Below, piece by piece: positions 1 through 10,900 of a DNA stretch of 28,755 nt. Position 1 is the stretch's first letter. Every line of letters begins with the position of its first letter. The notes beneath the pieces are model-generated. The model saw only the letters and a list, made by a program, of their open reading frames with translations, searched no databases and was not told the origin of the DNA. The position numbers and the translations under genes were made by a program. The DNA comes from Pholiota molesta (lineage: Eukaryota > Basidiomycota > Agaricomycetes > Agaricales > Strophariaceae): contig JACGCK010000402.1 in the NCBI GenBank assembly GCA_014925825.1, positions 1 to 28,755 of the forward strand, given 5' to 3'.

Positions 1-189
1 GTTGGGTTTACCAGCAAGTGAGCGACTGATAGGCACCCATCTGGTATGTCTGCACTGATGAGGACAATGCCAACCCACAAGCACTGACATAAACCCCAGC
101 TGCAGGTTACCGCGCAGACACGCAGCGCCGCTGCTGCTCTCACACCCGACTCTGTACCACACGCACAACTACAACCCACTCTCGCATCT

Positions 190-775
190 GTGCCCTGGAC
201 TGCTCTGGCACCCGCGCCCGCAACCGCTTTCACAACCGCTCTGGCACCCTCGTCCACAACCGCTCTTACAACCGCTCCCTCTCTCGCATCCGCTCTCACT
301 TTCGCTCTCGCCCGCTCTCGCACTCGCACCCGCTCGCATTTTTGCAACCGCAACCGCTCTCAAACCCGCTCTCGTTCTCGCAACCGCAACCGCTCTCACA
401 CCCGCTCTTCCTCTCGCATCCGCATCCGCTTTCACACTCGCTCTCGCTCTTGCAACCGCTCTCGCATCCGCCCTCGCACTTGCACCCGCTCTCGCTCTCG
501 CAACTGCTCTTGCATCCGCCCTCGCACCTGCTCTCGCTCTCTCTCGCACCTGCTCTCGCATCCGCTTTCACTCTCGCTCTCGCTCTCACACCTGCTCTCG
601 CATCTGCATCCGCTTTCACTCTCGCTCTCGCATCTGCTCTCGCCTCTCACAACCGCTCTCACTCTGGCTCTCGCATCCGCAACCGCTCTCGCATCCGCTT
701 TCACACTCGTTCTCGCTCTCTCAACCGCTCTCACACTCGCTCTCGCATCTGCTCTCGCTCTCGCATCTCGTATAT
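190..775. repeat. Degenerate hexanucleotide satellite (CTCTCG-like units)
   Basis: About 590 bases are built almost entirely of six-base units such as CTCTCG, CATCCG, CTTTCA, CACTCG and CAACCG, strongly pyrimidine-biased on the plus strand. Higher-order blocks of several units recur with small changes. Because the unit length is a multiple of three and the units lack stop triplets on either strand, several overlapping frames on both strands stay open for 100-200 codons and read as Arg/Ser/Leu or Arg/Ala/Glu low-complexity protein. I see no start context, intron or domain, so I treat these frames as a by-product of the repeat. It ends abruptly at an AT-rich spacer. Confidence 0.85.
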
Positions 776-1216
776 ACATTATTTATTAGTCTATAAATGT
801 TCCTATTAGCGCAATACGATGATATTTCACACATAGTAATTTTACGAAGAGATTGTAAAGTGGAAAACAGGCAAAAAACCAAAAAACCAAAAAAAAACCA
901 AAAAGAAAAGCATTTTGGCAAGAAATATGGCTGAAATGGCGAGACCCGTCTGATTAGATAGCCACATATGATTAGATTTTTGCCGACATAATCAGGACGG
1001 CCAGAATATACGGATTTTGAAAACTCCACGGGACTCCATGGAATCTACCGCACACGTGCTCCGCCACGCGCACGACCACGCGAGGCCGCCAGTCGCGCGA
1101 CAGGCCAGCGCTCATCGACACATCAACCTTCCATTGCCGGCGCTCATCAATTTTCCATCGCCAGCGTCAACGTCCATCCTCGCTGGTGTTCTTGTCGGAT
1201 GTCCTCCTTCCTCAAT
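776..1216. other. Spacer upstream of the zinc-finger gene
   Basis: This stretch begins AT-rich, with an A/C-rich run near 880-910, and turns GC-rich after about 1045. No gene is supported. Near 1108-1185 a unit resembling GCGCTCATC followed by TTCCATCGCC recurs two to three times with changes, just before the proposed start codon at 1217. The left arm of the inverted repeat described separately lies at about 1001-1046. Confidence 0.5.
1001..1046 (+). repeat. Left arm of an imperfect inverted repeat
   Basis: The segment includes AAACTCCACGG (1021-1031) followed by a near-palindromic CTCCATGGA. Its partner on the opposite strand is 6176-6129, with the same 11-base core, the CTCCATGGA part and a similar outer flank (AGA, ATACG, A/T run, TG). 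The arms face each other across about 5.1 kb holding two transposon-family genes. They could be degenerate terminal repeats or two copies of one small element. Confidence 0.4.
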
Positions 1217-2756
1217 ATGACACTCCCTTGCGACGAGTACATCAATTGTCCAGGGCGGGATAGAAAGGGTGGTTGCACGAATGTCATACCTCAAGTTATT
1301 TCGTGTACTGGGGCAAACAAGGGGAAGCACTATCAGCGGGTAAGTTCTTATCAAATTACTTAAAAGCGAGCTCACAGCGATTGTTTCTAGTGTGAAATCT
1401 GTGGTTATTTCTGGTGGATACCCCCCAGTGTGCTCTTTGGCGCGTCTCCATCACCGTCACCCTCTCCCGCGCGTGCATCCGGTTTCAATGGTCACCTCCC
1501 TGCCTCGAGTGTGTCAAGCAGTTCCACGCCCACTCCACCACCAATCCCGCAGCCCGCCTTTGTTCCGCTGAGCCAACCCGCCAAGGCGCCCAAGCCAATG
1601 TGCTCGGGCACGTCCTGTTACACACCGCAGACGCTCGCATGCTCCAAGAAGATGTGCAAGAAATGCTGCGAGCGCGCTCCGGGCGTCTGTATGTACAAGG
1701 GCCACAACGGTGGGCATCGACCATTTACCAGTTCGAGCAACCCCGCCCATCTTCCGCGACCAGTTCCTGCAGTCCCGTTGCGCTTCGCGGCGGAGCCCAC
1801 AACCGACCCCAGCTCTTTTCTTCCCCGTCTAACACCCCAATGCCTGAATCTCCAGCCTCGGCGGACGGCTTCACTTTCAAGAAGGCCGTTCCACCTGCAC
1901 TTCTCGCAGATACGCAACGTCGCTGGGGTGAACACGACGCGGAAGTAGTGGAGGCGGCCTCCCGAGTGGAGAATGAGCGACGCATCAAGCACTCCGTCTT
2001 CTTGGCGGTGTATCTAGAGGAGAACATGCCGCCCGACACGATTCCGCTTCAAGGGATCAACACCTGGCCGACCCTCTGCCTTGCGCAGATCCTGACGCTG
2101 TCCTCGCTATTGAATGGCATCGAACCTGCCTTGCTCGAGCTCCTCATCGAAAAGACCGGCACCTGGACCAGCCTGAGCTTCGCGTTCAAGGTCAACACCG
2201 ACGACACCATCACAATTCGTCGAAAGGGCCTCATCTCGCTAGGTCTTTCATCGCCGAAGAAGCGGAAGCTCAGTGTCTCGAGCCCATCTCCCCCTCCAAA
2301 ATCTGCCGAACCGACTCGCCACCAGCCAACAGTCTTGTTATGTCTTCCCAGCTCCCACACACACCCTCTCATCCTTAGAAGAACTCGAACTCGACATCGT
2401 CGATCTTTCCGAGGACTTGCCTTCCATGCCAGCCATTTGCGATGCGCGCGACGGGACTTGGGATGAAGGCTACGTCTTCGTCCCTCCACTTGCTAAAAAA
2501 AGTGGCCGAATGGGATGTATGCTCGAGACATGGCCCAGGCTTCGGCCTCTCGCAGCTGGCAGCGGGCGCTTGGACGAGCACTTTCCTCAAGTTTTTCCAG
2601 GCGTCCCTTTCAGTTCCTCAACATACCAACTCAACAGGAAGTTTTGGAAGGCGCTGACTGTGGCCAGCACGAAGCTGCGCGAAATTTGCCCCGAATAGAG
2701 GCTGGCTCTGGAGCGAGTGGCGCAAGAAGCAATCGGTTTGGAAGATGATAAAATAA
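1217..2756 (+). pseudogene. Zinc-finger protein of a mushroom repeat family, broken frame
   Basis: Exon 1 (1217-1339) and exon 2 (from 1391) are joined by a clear 51-nt intron (GTAAGT...TTTCTAG). Together they read CDEYINC, a Gly-Lys-rich stretch, then CEICGYFWW, a GRF-like zinc finger seen in many agaric proteins. A second cluster near 1598-1705 (CSGTSC, then KMCKKCC, then CMYKGHN) resembles Cys/His clusters common in mushroom transposon-linked proteins. The reading then steps frame by frame: frame 1 at 1830-2270, an acidic part near 2370-2500, YARDMAQ and GFGLSQLAAG near 2515-2560, FPGVPFSSSTY near 2596-2630, and an ending SEWRKKQSVWKMIK with TAA at 2754-2756. About seven single-base steps are needed, all in the same direction. 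One could instead be a 50-nt intron (1763-1812). Function is unknown; DNA or RNA binding is inferred from the fingers. It is either a pseudogene or a gene damaged by consensus errors. Confidence 0.6.
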
Positions 2757-3755
2757 GTATTGTATCTGTTCTTTTTTACTTCGCTTTTGTATGTTTTGTT
2801 ATCGCTTTTGTATATTTTGTTATACTTGATGTGTATCTGTAATGTCCTTGTTTTGTATTCATAACTGTAGCTCATAGCTCTGTACCTTGAAATCTTGTAG
2901 CTTTTTACTGTAGAACATCAATATGATTGTATTTGACTTTGACATTCAAGTCAGCAACTAGAATTTGAGATAAGTGAGACGGTATTAGTGGTGGTCTGTA
3001 GGTTGAGGGGTCTATAGCTAAGGTATCAAATACATAGGGACAGGAGATAATACTATACTCTACCATAATATCTACATTAGCAATGTCTCCGAGTAGATGT
3101 TGAAGTGAAATAAGAAAAGAATGTCGTCCGTTTAGACTTAGAGAACTGGATGACCAATTGAGCTGTATATGACTTTAACAACATTCCTTGCTCAATATTC
3201 ACTGAATGTATATACAATCAGCAGAATAGTTCTCAGTTTGGATTATAAACCACTCTATATGCTTATCTTTCCTTAGAATAACAGCCGAATGAAGATAAAA
3301 GCCCCAAGTTTGTCGTACGAGTGGCTGTGCAATGGCGTCTATTCCGATTCATGGTTCAACAGATGAGTGCGCGAAATGTGCACCACTCTCAAATCCAGTG
3401 CCAGGACAATCTAGATAGATAGGACATAATGTATATATCATAAAGAAACTAGTTGTAGCATATTAAATTGGGCTAGAAACAAGTGAACCTTATAAATCTT
3501 CTGTAAAGCTGATTTGATGTCATACTTTCTATTGAAGTGCTAGGTCTCCCTCAAGCAATCTAGTGCCCCTCAGACAGTTTTACAGGGTAGTCTAGACTCT
3601 GAATAGTACATACTGCTATGGTATCCCATTCATCTTGAATGTGGAAGGATAAATCGCTTTTTGAATTTCCCAGTAAGGGACAAGTGAATTAATGTGACTA
3701 TAGCTATTTACTGCGAATTAAAAACGAATGATAGTCTACTAGTAGCTACTCAGGC
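2757..3755. other. AT-rich spacer without a recognisable gene
   Basis: This 1-kb stretch is AT-rich with frequent stops on both strands. T-rich runs at 2770-2840 may serve as 3' sequence for the zinc-finger gene. I see no coding segment, tRNA or clear repeat in it. Confidence 0.6.
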
Positions 3756-5943
3756 TTACAATACTTGATACCAGGAAGAAGCTCGGTGCATGCCCATTCT
3801 GTTTAGCTGGCTAATGACACGGCGGTTCTTGCGCATAATGAGCTCATCAAGAAGAAAGTTATAGCGGTCAGCATTCATCTCTCGAAAGATGGGGCGATAT
3901 CCTCCTAGCCACGAGAAGTGCTGTTCGGCCTTGGAAGAGTTGAAGACCCATGATCCATCTGCTTTGAGGAGCTCTGGAATTTTCGGGGATTGCAATGTCT
4001 TGACAAATGGTGTCGGTTTCTTGTGCTTGCAGTCAAAGTGAAAAACATCCACAGGGAACCCGACCTCATTAATGAGTGAGTCTCCCTGTGCTGTCAAATG
4101 ATTGTAGACCCCACAGCAGTTGTCATAGATAAAAAACTCGGCATTGATCCTGGTGCTCGGAAGACCTGTTTGAGCATTGCCTATTGAAAAAGTATATTAT
4201 AAGTAAGAAGCTTTGATGAATCTATTGGAAAAAAAGGTTTCTTTACGCACCACAGTTTGCGGTGTAGTTTCTGACCCAAAGAAAGTTGCGCGAGCAACCA
4301 CAATTCCGCATGGACGAAGCATGAACTGCTCGCTTGCAGTTTGTCGGCGTCCAAAGCGGCCGCGCAGCTTTCTAATACCTGTCTCTGGCTTTTGGGGACA
4401 CACACTGTCAGCTTCGACAATCCCTCGTCTGTTTCGTCAACTAGCTCCGAAGAATCTGCATCTGATGGCTTTGCTGCATAGCTCTTGGCTGCGGGCTTTC
4501 TCTGAAAGTTTGCACCTTTCCCTTGATCCACATACTATACAATGACTGATGCTCCGGATCAATGCATGCCAAAGTACCCTCGACAATGGCGCTTCACAGC
4601 TGTCAACCGAACAGCATGTCTCAAGCCACATGTGTCCAGGGCAATAGCGATCCCTTTTCGATGTTAGGGCTTCCTCGCAATGTGCAACATTGCAGCAAGG
4701 ATGTCCAATTGTGATGCCATCGCTAATGATAGCACGTACAAAGTCTAGAACAAAAATTGAGGATTTGAACCACATAAGAAACCAGAGGTCAACGTACACT
4801 CAGGTTGTCCATTCTCATCATTAAAAAATCGTATGCATTTATCACAGTAGTGTCCCCACTCGGGCTGTCCTTGCTCCTCGAACCGACGATTACGCTCTGC
4901 AATCACGGCGGATAGACGATCTTGATGAATTGATCCGTGTGGTAAGTTTAATTGTCTTCCTTCTTCGGCGTAGTACTCCAGAATGGCGAGATGACTGATG
5001 GTGTTCCAAATGTATTCTCCGCGCAGCTCAAATCCGAATGGCCAATCTGTTGGCTGATTTTCAGGTTTGGAAAGACAAGTATTATAGATTTCCGCGCTAT
5101 TTGCGGCAGAAGTCCTAATTATATTTCAATGCTGCTGTGTAGAATATGGTGAAGATATATAACGCACCAAGATATAAGCATCAAGTTGATAAACATGTTT
5201 GCGACTTTCCTGCAAACAAATTGATGTTTTCCGACCTCTATCACGTCTGGCACTCTTCCATAATAGGTTCGAATTTTATCCTTTACAGAATAATTGTGAT
5301 GATACGTGGTCTTGCACACTAAACAAAGAGAGGTTGAGTTGAATATTGACGAGGTAATCGGAAGGTAGTACTTACATGCACAACGTAATTTAAAGTGATA
5401 AGTAGCACAAGCTCCATCCTCAAATGTGTAGAGGACTACTTGACGCCCAGATTGCGAGGTACAGCGAAGTATCTTATCCCCAAGTGTACAATTGGGATTA
5501 ATACAAGTAATTACTGGTGGGTACAGTGCGCGAGACACTGCAAGCACTTTCAGTTGATAGAAATGATTTATTATTATGGAAACAGCCATACTCAGCTGAT
5601 TATTTGCTCGATGGTCATGGAATAGCCTCGCATCTGCAGCTGCTGTATGTGCTTCGGGTCTGTAGGCCCAGATACTGTCTTGAAAAGCCGTCCAACAAGC
5701 TGCAATATCTCCACACTCCATGCCAAGTGCCCCACTGAGGAATTCTTTGATGCCTGTTGGCAATGTATCCGGCGGCCTCACTGTGTTGTAACTCGGCTTT
5801 TGTGCATGTATAATTGCCAATTTTACAGACGATGCGAGTCGGACAAAGCGAATCGCATTATCCATTGAAAGCCGACTTGTCAAGTCCGGACAAGCCATTA
5901 GAAGTTTGTAGATATGTTGTAGGGAAGTTCTTGGGTCCATCAT
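3756..5943 (-). mobile_element. KDZ-associated transposase-like gene with CxC5 and CxC6 clusters
   Basis: The gene begins MMDPRTSL at 5943 and runs leftwards. Exons are 5943-5592, 5537-5376, 5318-5168, 5114-4798, 4744-4247 and 4180-3756, joined by GT-AG introns of 54, 57, 53, 53 and 66 nt whose phases all match. The first exons carry an N-terminal helical region and RALYPPVITC, CINPNC, CALCKTTYHHNYS, then GKHQFVCRK, matching the CxC5 cluster described with Kyakuja-Dileera-Zisupton (KDZ) transposases. Next come HYCDKCIRFF and DGITIGHPCC with CPGH, matching CxC6. The last part (RKLRGRFGRRQ, IYDNCCGVYNH, DVFHFDCKHK, FNSSKAEQHFSW) resembles an RNase H-like transposase core with acidic D and E positions. 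Exon 5 needs three frame steps, near 4590, 4530 and 4430, each equal to one missing base. No target-site duplication was found. The family is recognised with good confidence; activity is doubtful. Confidence 0.8.
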
Positions 5944-6815
5944 AAATTATTTGAGTCAATCGCCGTGTAGGAAAGTGTGTTATTATTCAAACTAGATGCC
6001 AGCGGTGTCTACAGGTAATTATCTATGGCGTGTACTGACTCTTTTGGGTTTTGCGATCGAGGATCGAGGCGCGTCGGCGGCGGCGCGTCGGCCCACCACA
6101 TGACGGCCGCTCGCACATGACTCCATGAGACTCCATGGAGTTCACCGTGGAGTTTACATTTTTCGTATGCTCTCAGGACGGCAGGCTTATGATCAGAAGA
6201 ACTTGTCGCCTGAACATGCACCGTGGGCATTTTTGGCCTTTTCGGCATAATCAGGTGATTCTGGGATTTCCGACATTTACTGGCGTCCTCAGCTCCTAAT
6301 GGCATCTGTCCAACTTGAACTGACTTCTATCATACCAAGAAAGAGCGCAAGACCGTTGCATATGATTGATTTCCCGACACCGAATGGATGGACCATAACG
6401 CGAATACCTCATTCTTGTTCATGGAAGTGCCATCTGCGTCAGTTGCACGTCGCTGTCATGGGCCACCATGATACCAATCAGGTTCTCTGCACGCCCTTGC
6501 CGACAGCACGACTCCTTCGAATACGATCGATGAAGCGCGAGTTTTGCCTTGCACTGATCCCCCATTCAAATGTTCCTGCTTAGAAGAGATCACAATCCCA
6601 CAGGAAATAACGGTGAACAACGGAGCTAGGCCGTACGACAGCCTCTCTCACACTTCATTTCTCTTATCGTACATGTTTACACTACTGCGACCGACCGACA
6701 CCACACTACACCCCGCACCGTGCCACCAAAACCAAACTGCCGAATCCGTAACATTAACACTTCACTGATTTCATCTTCTCTCCCCCCATTCCTAAATCCG
6801 ATATTCCGAACACGC
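5944..6815. other. Spacer between the transposase-like gene and the small protein gene
   Basis: No supported gene. It contains the right inverted-repeat arm (6129-6176), a GC-rich stretch at 6058-6112 with the nine-base word GCGCGTCGG twice, and a short ORF of about 94 codons at 6299-6583 that shows no recognisable motif. Confidence 0.5.
6129..6176 (-). repeat. Right arm of an imperfect inverted repeat with a 12-bp palindrome
   Basis: Read on the minus strand this segment contains AAACTCCACGG, then ACTCCATGGAGT, a perfect 12-base palindrome, and so mirrors 1001-1046. On the plus strand the same bases also pair as ACTCCA...TGGAGT around the palindrome, so a small hairpin is possible. Confidence 0.4.
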
Positions 6816-7136
6816 CTAGAGGTACCCGAGGAACCCGCGCGAGCGCGAGCGGCTGTGGTGCCTGTGGTGGTGGCCGTGTCTTCCACTGCGCGACGACACG
6901 ATGACGGTCGGCTGCTGGTGGCCGTAGTACGGCATCTGCGCCTGCACGCCGTACCCGTACGCGGGGCGCTGCGGGTACATGACGGCCTGGCCCATCGGGG
7001 CGTGCATCTGCGGGTAGTAGTGCTGCCCGGGCATGACGGCGCTCATCGGCGCGGCGGGGTAGTACGGCTGCGGCTGCATGGCGTACCCGGGCTGCACGAA
7101 GGAGGTGACGCTGCCGGCGGTGCTGGGGTAAAACAT
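6816..7136 (-). CDS. Small Tyr/Pro/His-rich low-complexity protein (106 aa)
   Basis: A single uninterrupted frame of 106 codons reads from ATG at 7136 to a stop at 6816. Residues 1-75 are rich in Pro, Tyr, Gln and Met, with repeated words such as YPAAP, MPGQHYYP and YGYGVQAQMPYYG. Residues 76-106 are basic and His/Ser/Arg-rich (GRHGHHHRHHSRSRSRG), ending GFLGYL. There is no signal peptide or membrane helix. Small proteins of this composition occur in agaric genomes as hypothetical proteins; the sequence does not tell the function. The mix suggests disorder, possibly self-association or RNA binding by the basic tail, which is inference. A long open frame on the opposite strand is its shadow. 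Paired TATAA-like words near 7290-7305 lie about 155 bases upstream. Confidence 0.7.
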   Translation of the reverse strand: MFYPSTAGSVTSFVQPGYAMQPQPYYPAAPMSAVMPGQHYYPQMHAPMGQAVMYPQRPAYGYGVQAQMPYYGHQQPTVIVSSRSGRHGHHHRHHSRSRSRGFLGYL

Positions 7137-7963
7137 CTTGGTTGTGGGTTTGTGGGAGGGGTTTGGGGATGGGCTTTGTGTTGTTGGGATGAAAAACGGA
7201 ACGAGGGGTTCTTAAGCAGGAGGGAAGGAGCGTTCACGCTGCTGCTGGTTGATGATCGGGGAGAAGGAGAAGGGTGGTAATGTGGGTTATATGGGGGTTA
7301 TATGAAAGTGGGTCGTGACAGGTCGTAGATCGCAGTCGTTAAAAAGAGGTATGAAAGTGGGTTCGTACAGGCCAGCCTGGGTGGGAGAACTGAACTGGAA
7401 GAAGTCAGCAGGCCAGCGCTTTATACGATTCAGAGCGGGCCTGCACAGCATGGGGCTGTGTCGCAAACAGATGCAAACGGCGAGTAACCATCAGCGCGGA
7501 AAGTTTCCGAAAGATGAGAGAGCCTCCGTGGACCGTGGAGGATGGACTGCCTTGTGTGGATGCCGTAACACTGCAGCGAGTCTGCGACCGTCACTGCGTT
7601 TCACGACTCCTTGCAAGTGGCTCGTTACAAGAGTTTAGGGGCCCAATTCAGGTTGCAGACGGGCAGACCTGTCTGCAATGGAATGGCGGAGCAGTGCTTC
7701 AGCTCTTCAGCGCTCAGCGTCAGCTTCGATGGTGGACACGGTGGTCTAAAGACCGCATCATTCTGATGATACCATACTGATGGAGAGGGCGAAACTTTGG
7801 CGAAACTAGTCTCCTAAAGGCGATGAGATACTGTACAAAAAAGGCAATTTGATGTGTTTAGGGCGGGCACAAGCGCGTATTCAGAGTAATGTTGTAGTAA
7901 AAAACGCGACAGGTCACTGAAACTTAACTTCCACCGTATAATAATTCCACTTGACCTTGCACG
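7137..7963. other. Divergent intergenic region between the small protein and the SNF2 gene
   Basis: This 0.8-kb region probably holds the promoters of two divergent genes. Near 7284-7304 GGTTATATG occurs twice. The word TATGAAAGTGGGT followed by CGT and ACAGG occurs at about 7301 and again at about 7350 with small changes. No coding segment is convincing: the open frames at 7315-7638 and 7514-7780 lack any motif. Confidence 0.5.
7653..7678. promoter_or_regulatory. Perfect 8-bp inverted repeat upstream of the SNF2 gene
   Basis: TTGCAGAC at 7653-7660 is the exact reverse complement of GTCTGCAA at 7671-7678, with a ten-base spacer that itself contains another GCAGAC. The element lies about 290 bases before the SNF2 start codon and could be a dimeric transcription-factor site or a small hairpin. 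The binding protein is unknown. Confidence 0.35.
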
Positions 7964-10900
7964 ATGAGCTCGCCGGCTACCTCTCCATCGCCACGGGACT
8001 CCGAACGCGGCGAGCGGCATACGCCAGGTGCGCCGAGCACCGCAGCGTCTTCGCCACCCACACATGCCTCTTCCCCAACGAACGCTTCTTCTAGCCGCGC
8101 CACAAGCGAGGCAATAGACGACGCAGAGGTAGCTACTGCTTTATTACGGTAAAGTATGCCTCTTATTAGCATTCTTAGGTCTTTGAAGACGAAGAGACTC
8201 GAGCAAAGGCTGTCGAATTGGCTCTAGACGAACAAGTGAGCCTCCTAACACAGCACCTCAGTCTCCACTGACCCCACTCCTCCAGGAAACAGAGAAGCGT
8301 CTCGCGCGGCTCCAATCCGTCCTCGAGCGCTCCGCCGTCTTCTCGAGCATCCTCAAGTCCCGCATGGACGAAGAGAAAGCGCGCCAGGCGGCCATCCATG
8401 CACAGCGCAACGAGATCAAGAAGCGCGGACGGCCGCCGAAGCGGAAGAAGGAGGCGGAGGTGGACAAAGACGAGGAGCAGGAGCCGCCGGCGTTCATGCA
8501 GCCGTCGCTCATCACTGGGGCAACGCTGAAACAGTACCAGCTGGAGGGCCTGCAGTGGATGGTGTCGCTCGACCAGAATGGTATTTCTGGAATTCTAGGT
8601 GCGCGAACTCTCTTAGTTACAAAAGAAAATGACCGATTTAATCTCTTCCTAGCTGATGAGATGGGTTTGGGAAAGGTACACTACTTCAAGCGTCATTTTC
8701 TCTAAACTTTGAAGCTGACGTATAACCCGTCAGACCCTTCAAACGATCGCGTTCAGCGCCTATCTCCGCGAACACGGCAATTTCAAGCCCTTCCTCGTCG
8801 TCTGCCCGCTGAGCGTGGTCCACAACTGGGCTGACGAATACCAGAAATTCGCACCAGGCGTAAGGCGCTCTCCTCACCGTCACCCCTCTACTATTTCTGA
8901 CGCAATCTCTCAAGATCCCAACGTGCATATACCACGGCAGCCCAGACGAGCGCGCCGAGCTGCGCCGCACGGTCATGGCTATCCCGGGCAAAAAGCAAAC
9001 CCACCGCGCAGCGCAAGCCAAGTCCAAAAGCGGGCGAGCGAAGGCGCGCAAGGCCGCGCGGGCTAGCAGAGCCGCGGCCGCCGACGAGGACGACGACGAC
9101 GCGGACTACGGGCACGCGTCCAAAAAAGCGCGCACGGGGCCTGCGAAAGCGCAGCGCAGGAAGTCGACCGTCGTCATTGACTCGGACGACGAGGACGCGG
9201 CGCCCGCGGGCGCGGATGCGGGGTATACGGCGGCGTTCCCGATTGTGCTGACGACGTACGATATGATCATCCGCGACCGCCGGCATCTGCAGCATTACAA
9301 CTGGGGCTATATCGTGGTGGATGAGGGGCATCGGCTGAAGAACCTGAATTGCAAGCTGATGCAGGAGATCAAGAAGTTTCCGAGCGCGGGAAGGATGATT
9401 CTGACGGGCACGCCGCTGCATGTGAGTGCTTCAGAGATTTGTGGGTTTTCTGTGAGTGTGTACTGAGGAGTGCGACAGAATAATCTCGCGGAGCTGTGGT
9501 CGCTGCTCAACTTCATCCTCCCGGACATCTTCGACGACCTGGACACATTCCAAGAATGGTCTGTCCGCTTCCCTTCCCCTCTCCTCTCCTCTTCCCCCGC
9601 CCACTCACCCCATTCTCTCTCTCCTAAATTCAGGTTCAACCTCCCCGAGCTGCAATCCGCGCTGCCCTCCTCGCAATCGACGCAGATCATCGCGTCGCTG
9701 CACGCGATCCTGAAGCCGTTCCTGCTGCGCCGCGTCAAGGCGGACGTCGAGCAGGGGCTGCCGCCGAAGAAGGAGTACGTGCTCTACGCGCCGCTCAGCG
9801 TGCGCCAGCGCGAGGCGTATGATTACGTCGTGAGTGGGAGTCTGCGGCAGTGGCTGATCGAGGGCGGCGCCGGGGGGCAGGCGGGGGCCGGCACCTTGGC
9901 GGAGGTGCCCACGGAGGCGGAGGTGGAGGTGGAGGACGATGGGGGGATGGAGGTGGAGGTGGAAGGGGAGGAGAAGAGGAGGGTGTCAAGGAGGGCGGGG
10001 AAGCCAAGGCAGGGGTATGCGGAGGAGAGTGCGGATGATGAGGAGTATTTCGGGATGTTGGAAAGGAGGAGGGACGAGGAGAAGGAGAAGGAGAAGGCGG
10101 CGGTGGAGGAGAGTGCGGAGGCGCAGATTGGGAGGGAGTATCATCGGCGGAATAAAGGTCCGTTTCCTTTTTTTCTTTTCAAATCTCGCTTTGCGTTGCG
10201 AGCGAAATGCTGATGGTCGACACAAAAATGCAGTCCGGCAGGTGAATAACATGAAGCTGCAGAACATGGTCATGCAGCTGCGCAAGGTCTGCTCGCACCC
10301 GTTCCTCTTCGACTGGCCGGTCGATCCGCACACGATGGACCCGGTCCTGGGCGAGGAGCTGCTCAATGCCAGCGGGAAGATGATGGTCCTCGACCGGCTC
10401 CTGCAAGAGCTGTTCAGACGGAAGCATAAGGTGCTGCTGTTCAGCCAGTTCACTACGATGCTGGATATCATCGAGGTTGGTTTTATTCGACATTTTCTTC
10501 GCATAATGCTGATGGGTTTTTGTAGGCTTGGGCCGTGGATCATATGGGGTGGAAGATATGCCGCATTGACGGGTCGACGAAGCCGATGGACCGGAGAGAA
10601 CAGATGAATATATTCCAGACGGGCGGCGACGATCCGGCGGCGCCTAAGCTCTTCCTGCTGAGCACTCGCGCGGGTGGGTTGGGGATTAATCTCGTCGCTG
10701 CAGATACCGTTATATTCTATGACCAGGATTGGGTGCGGCTCTCGCGTTCTCACAACTATTTCACTATTCTGACTTCACTTCACTGCGTGTTTCAGAACCC
10801 ACAAATGGACGCCCAAGCGCAGGACCGCGCGCACCGCATCGGGCAGACGAAGCCCGTGCTGATCTTCCGCCTCGTCTCCGCGCACACGGTCGAGACGAAG

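Noticed and set aside
6720..7280. 186-codon plus-strand frame over the small protein gene
   Set aside because: It is the complement shadow of the minus-strand Tyr/Pro/His-rich gene, and reads as Arg/Val/His filler.
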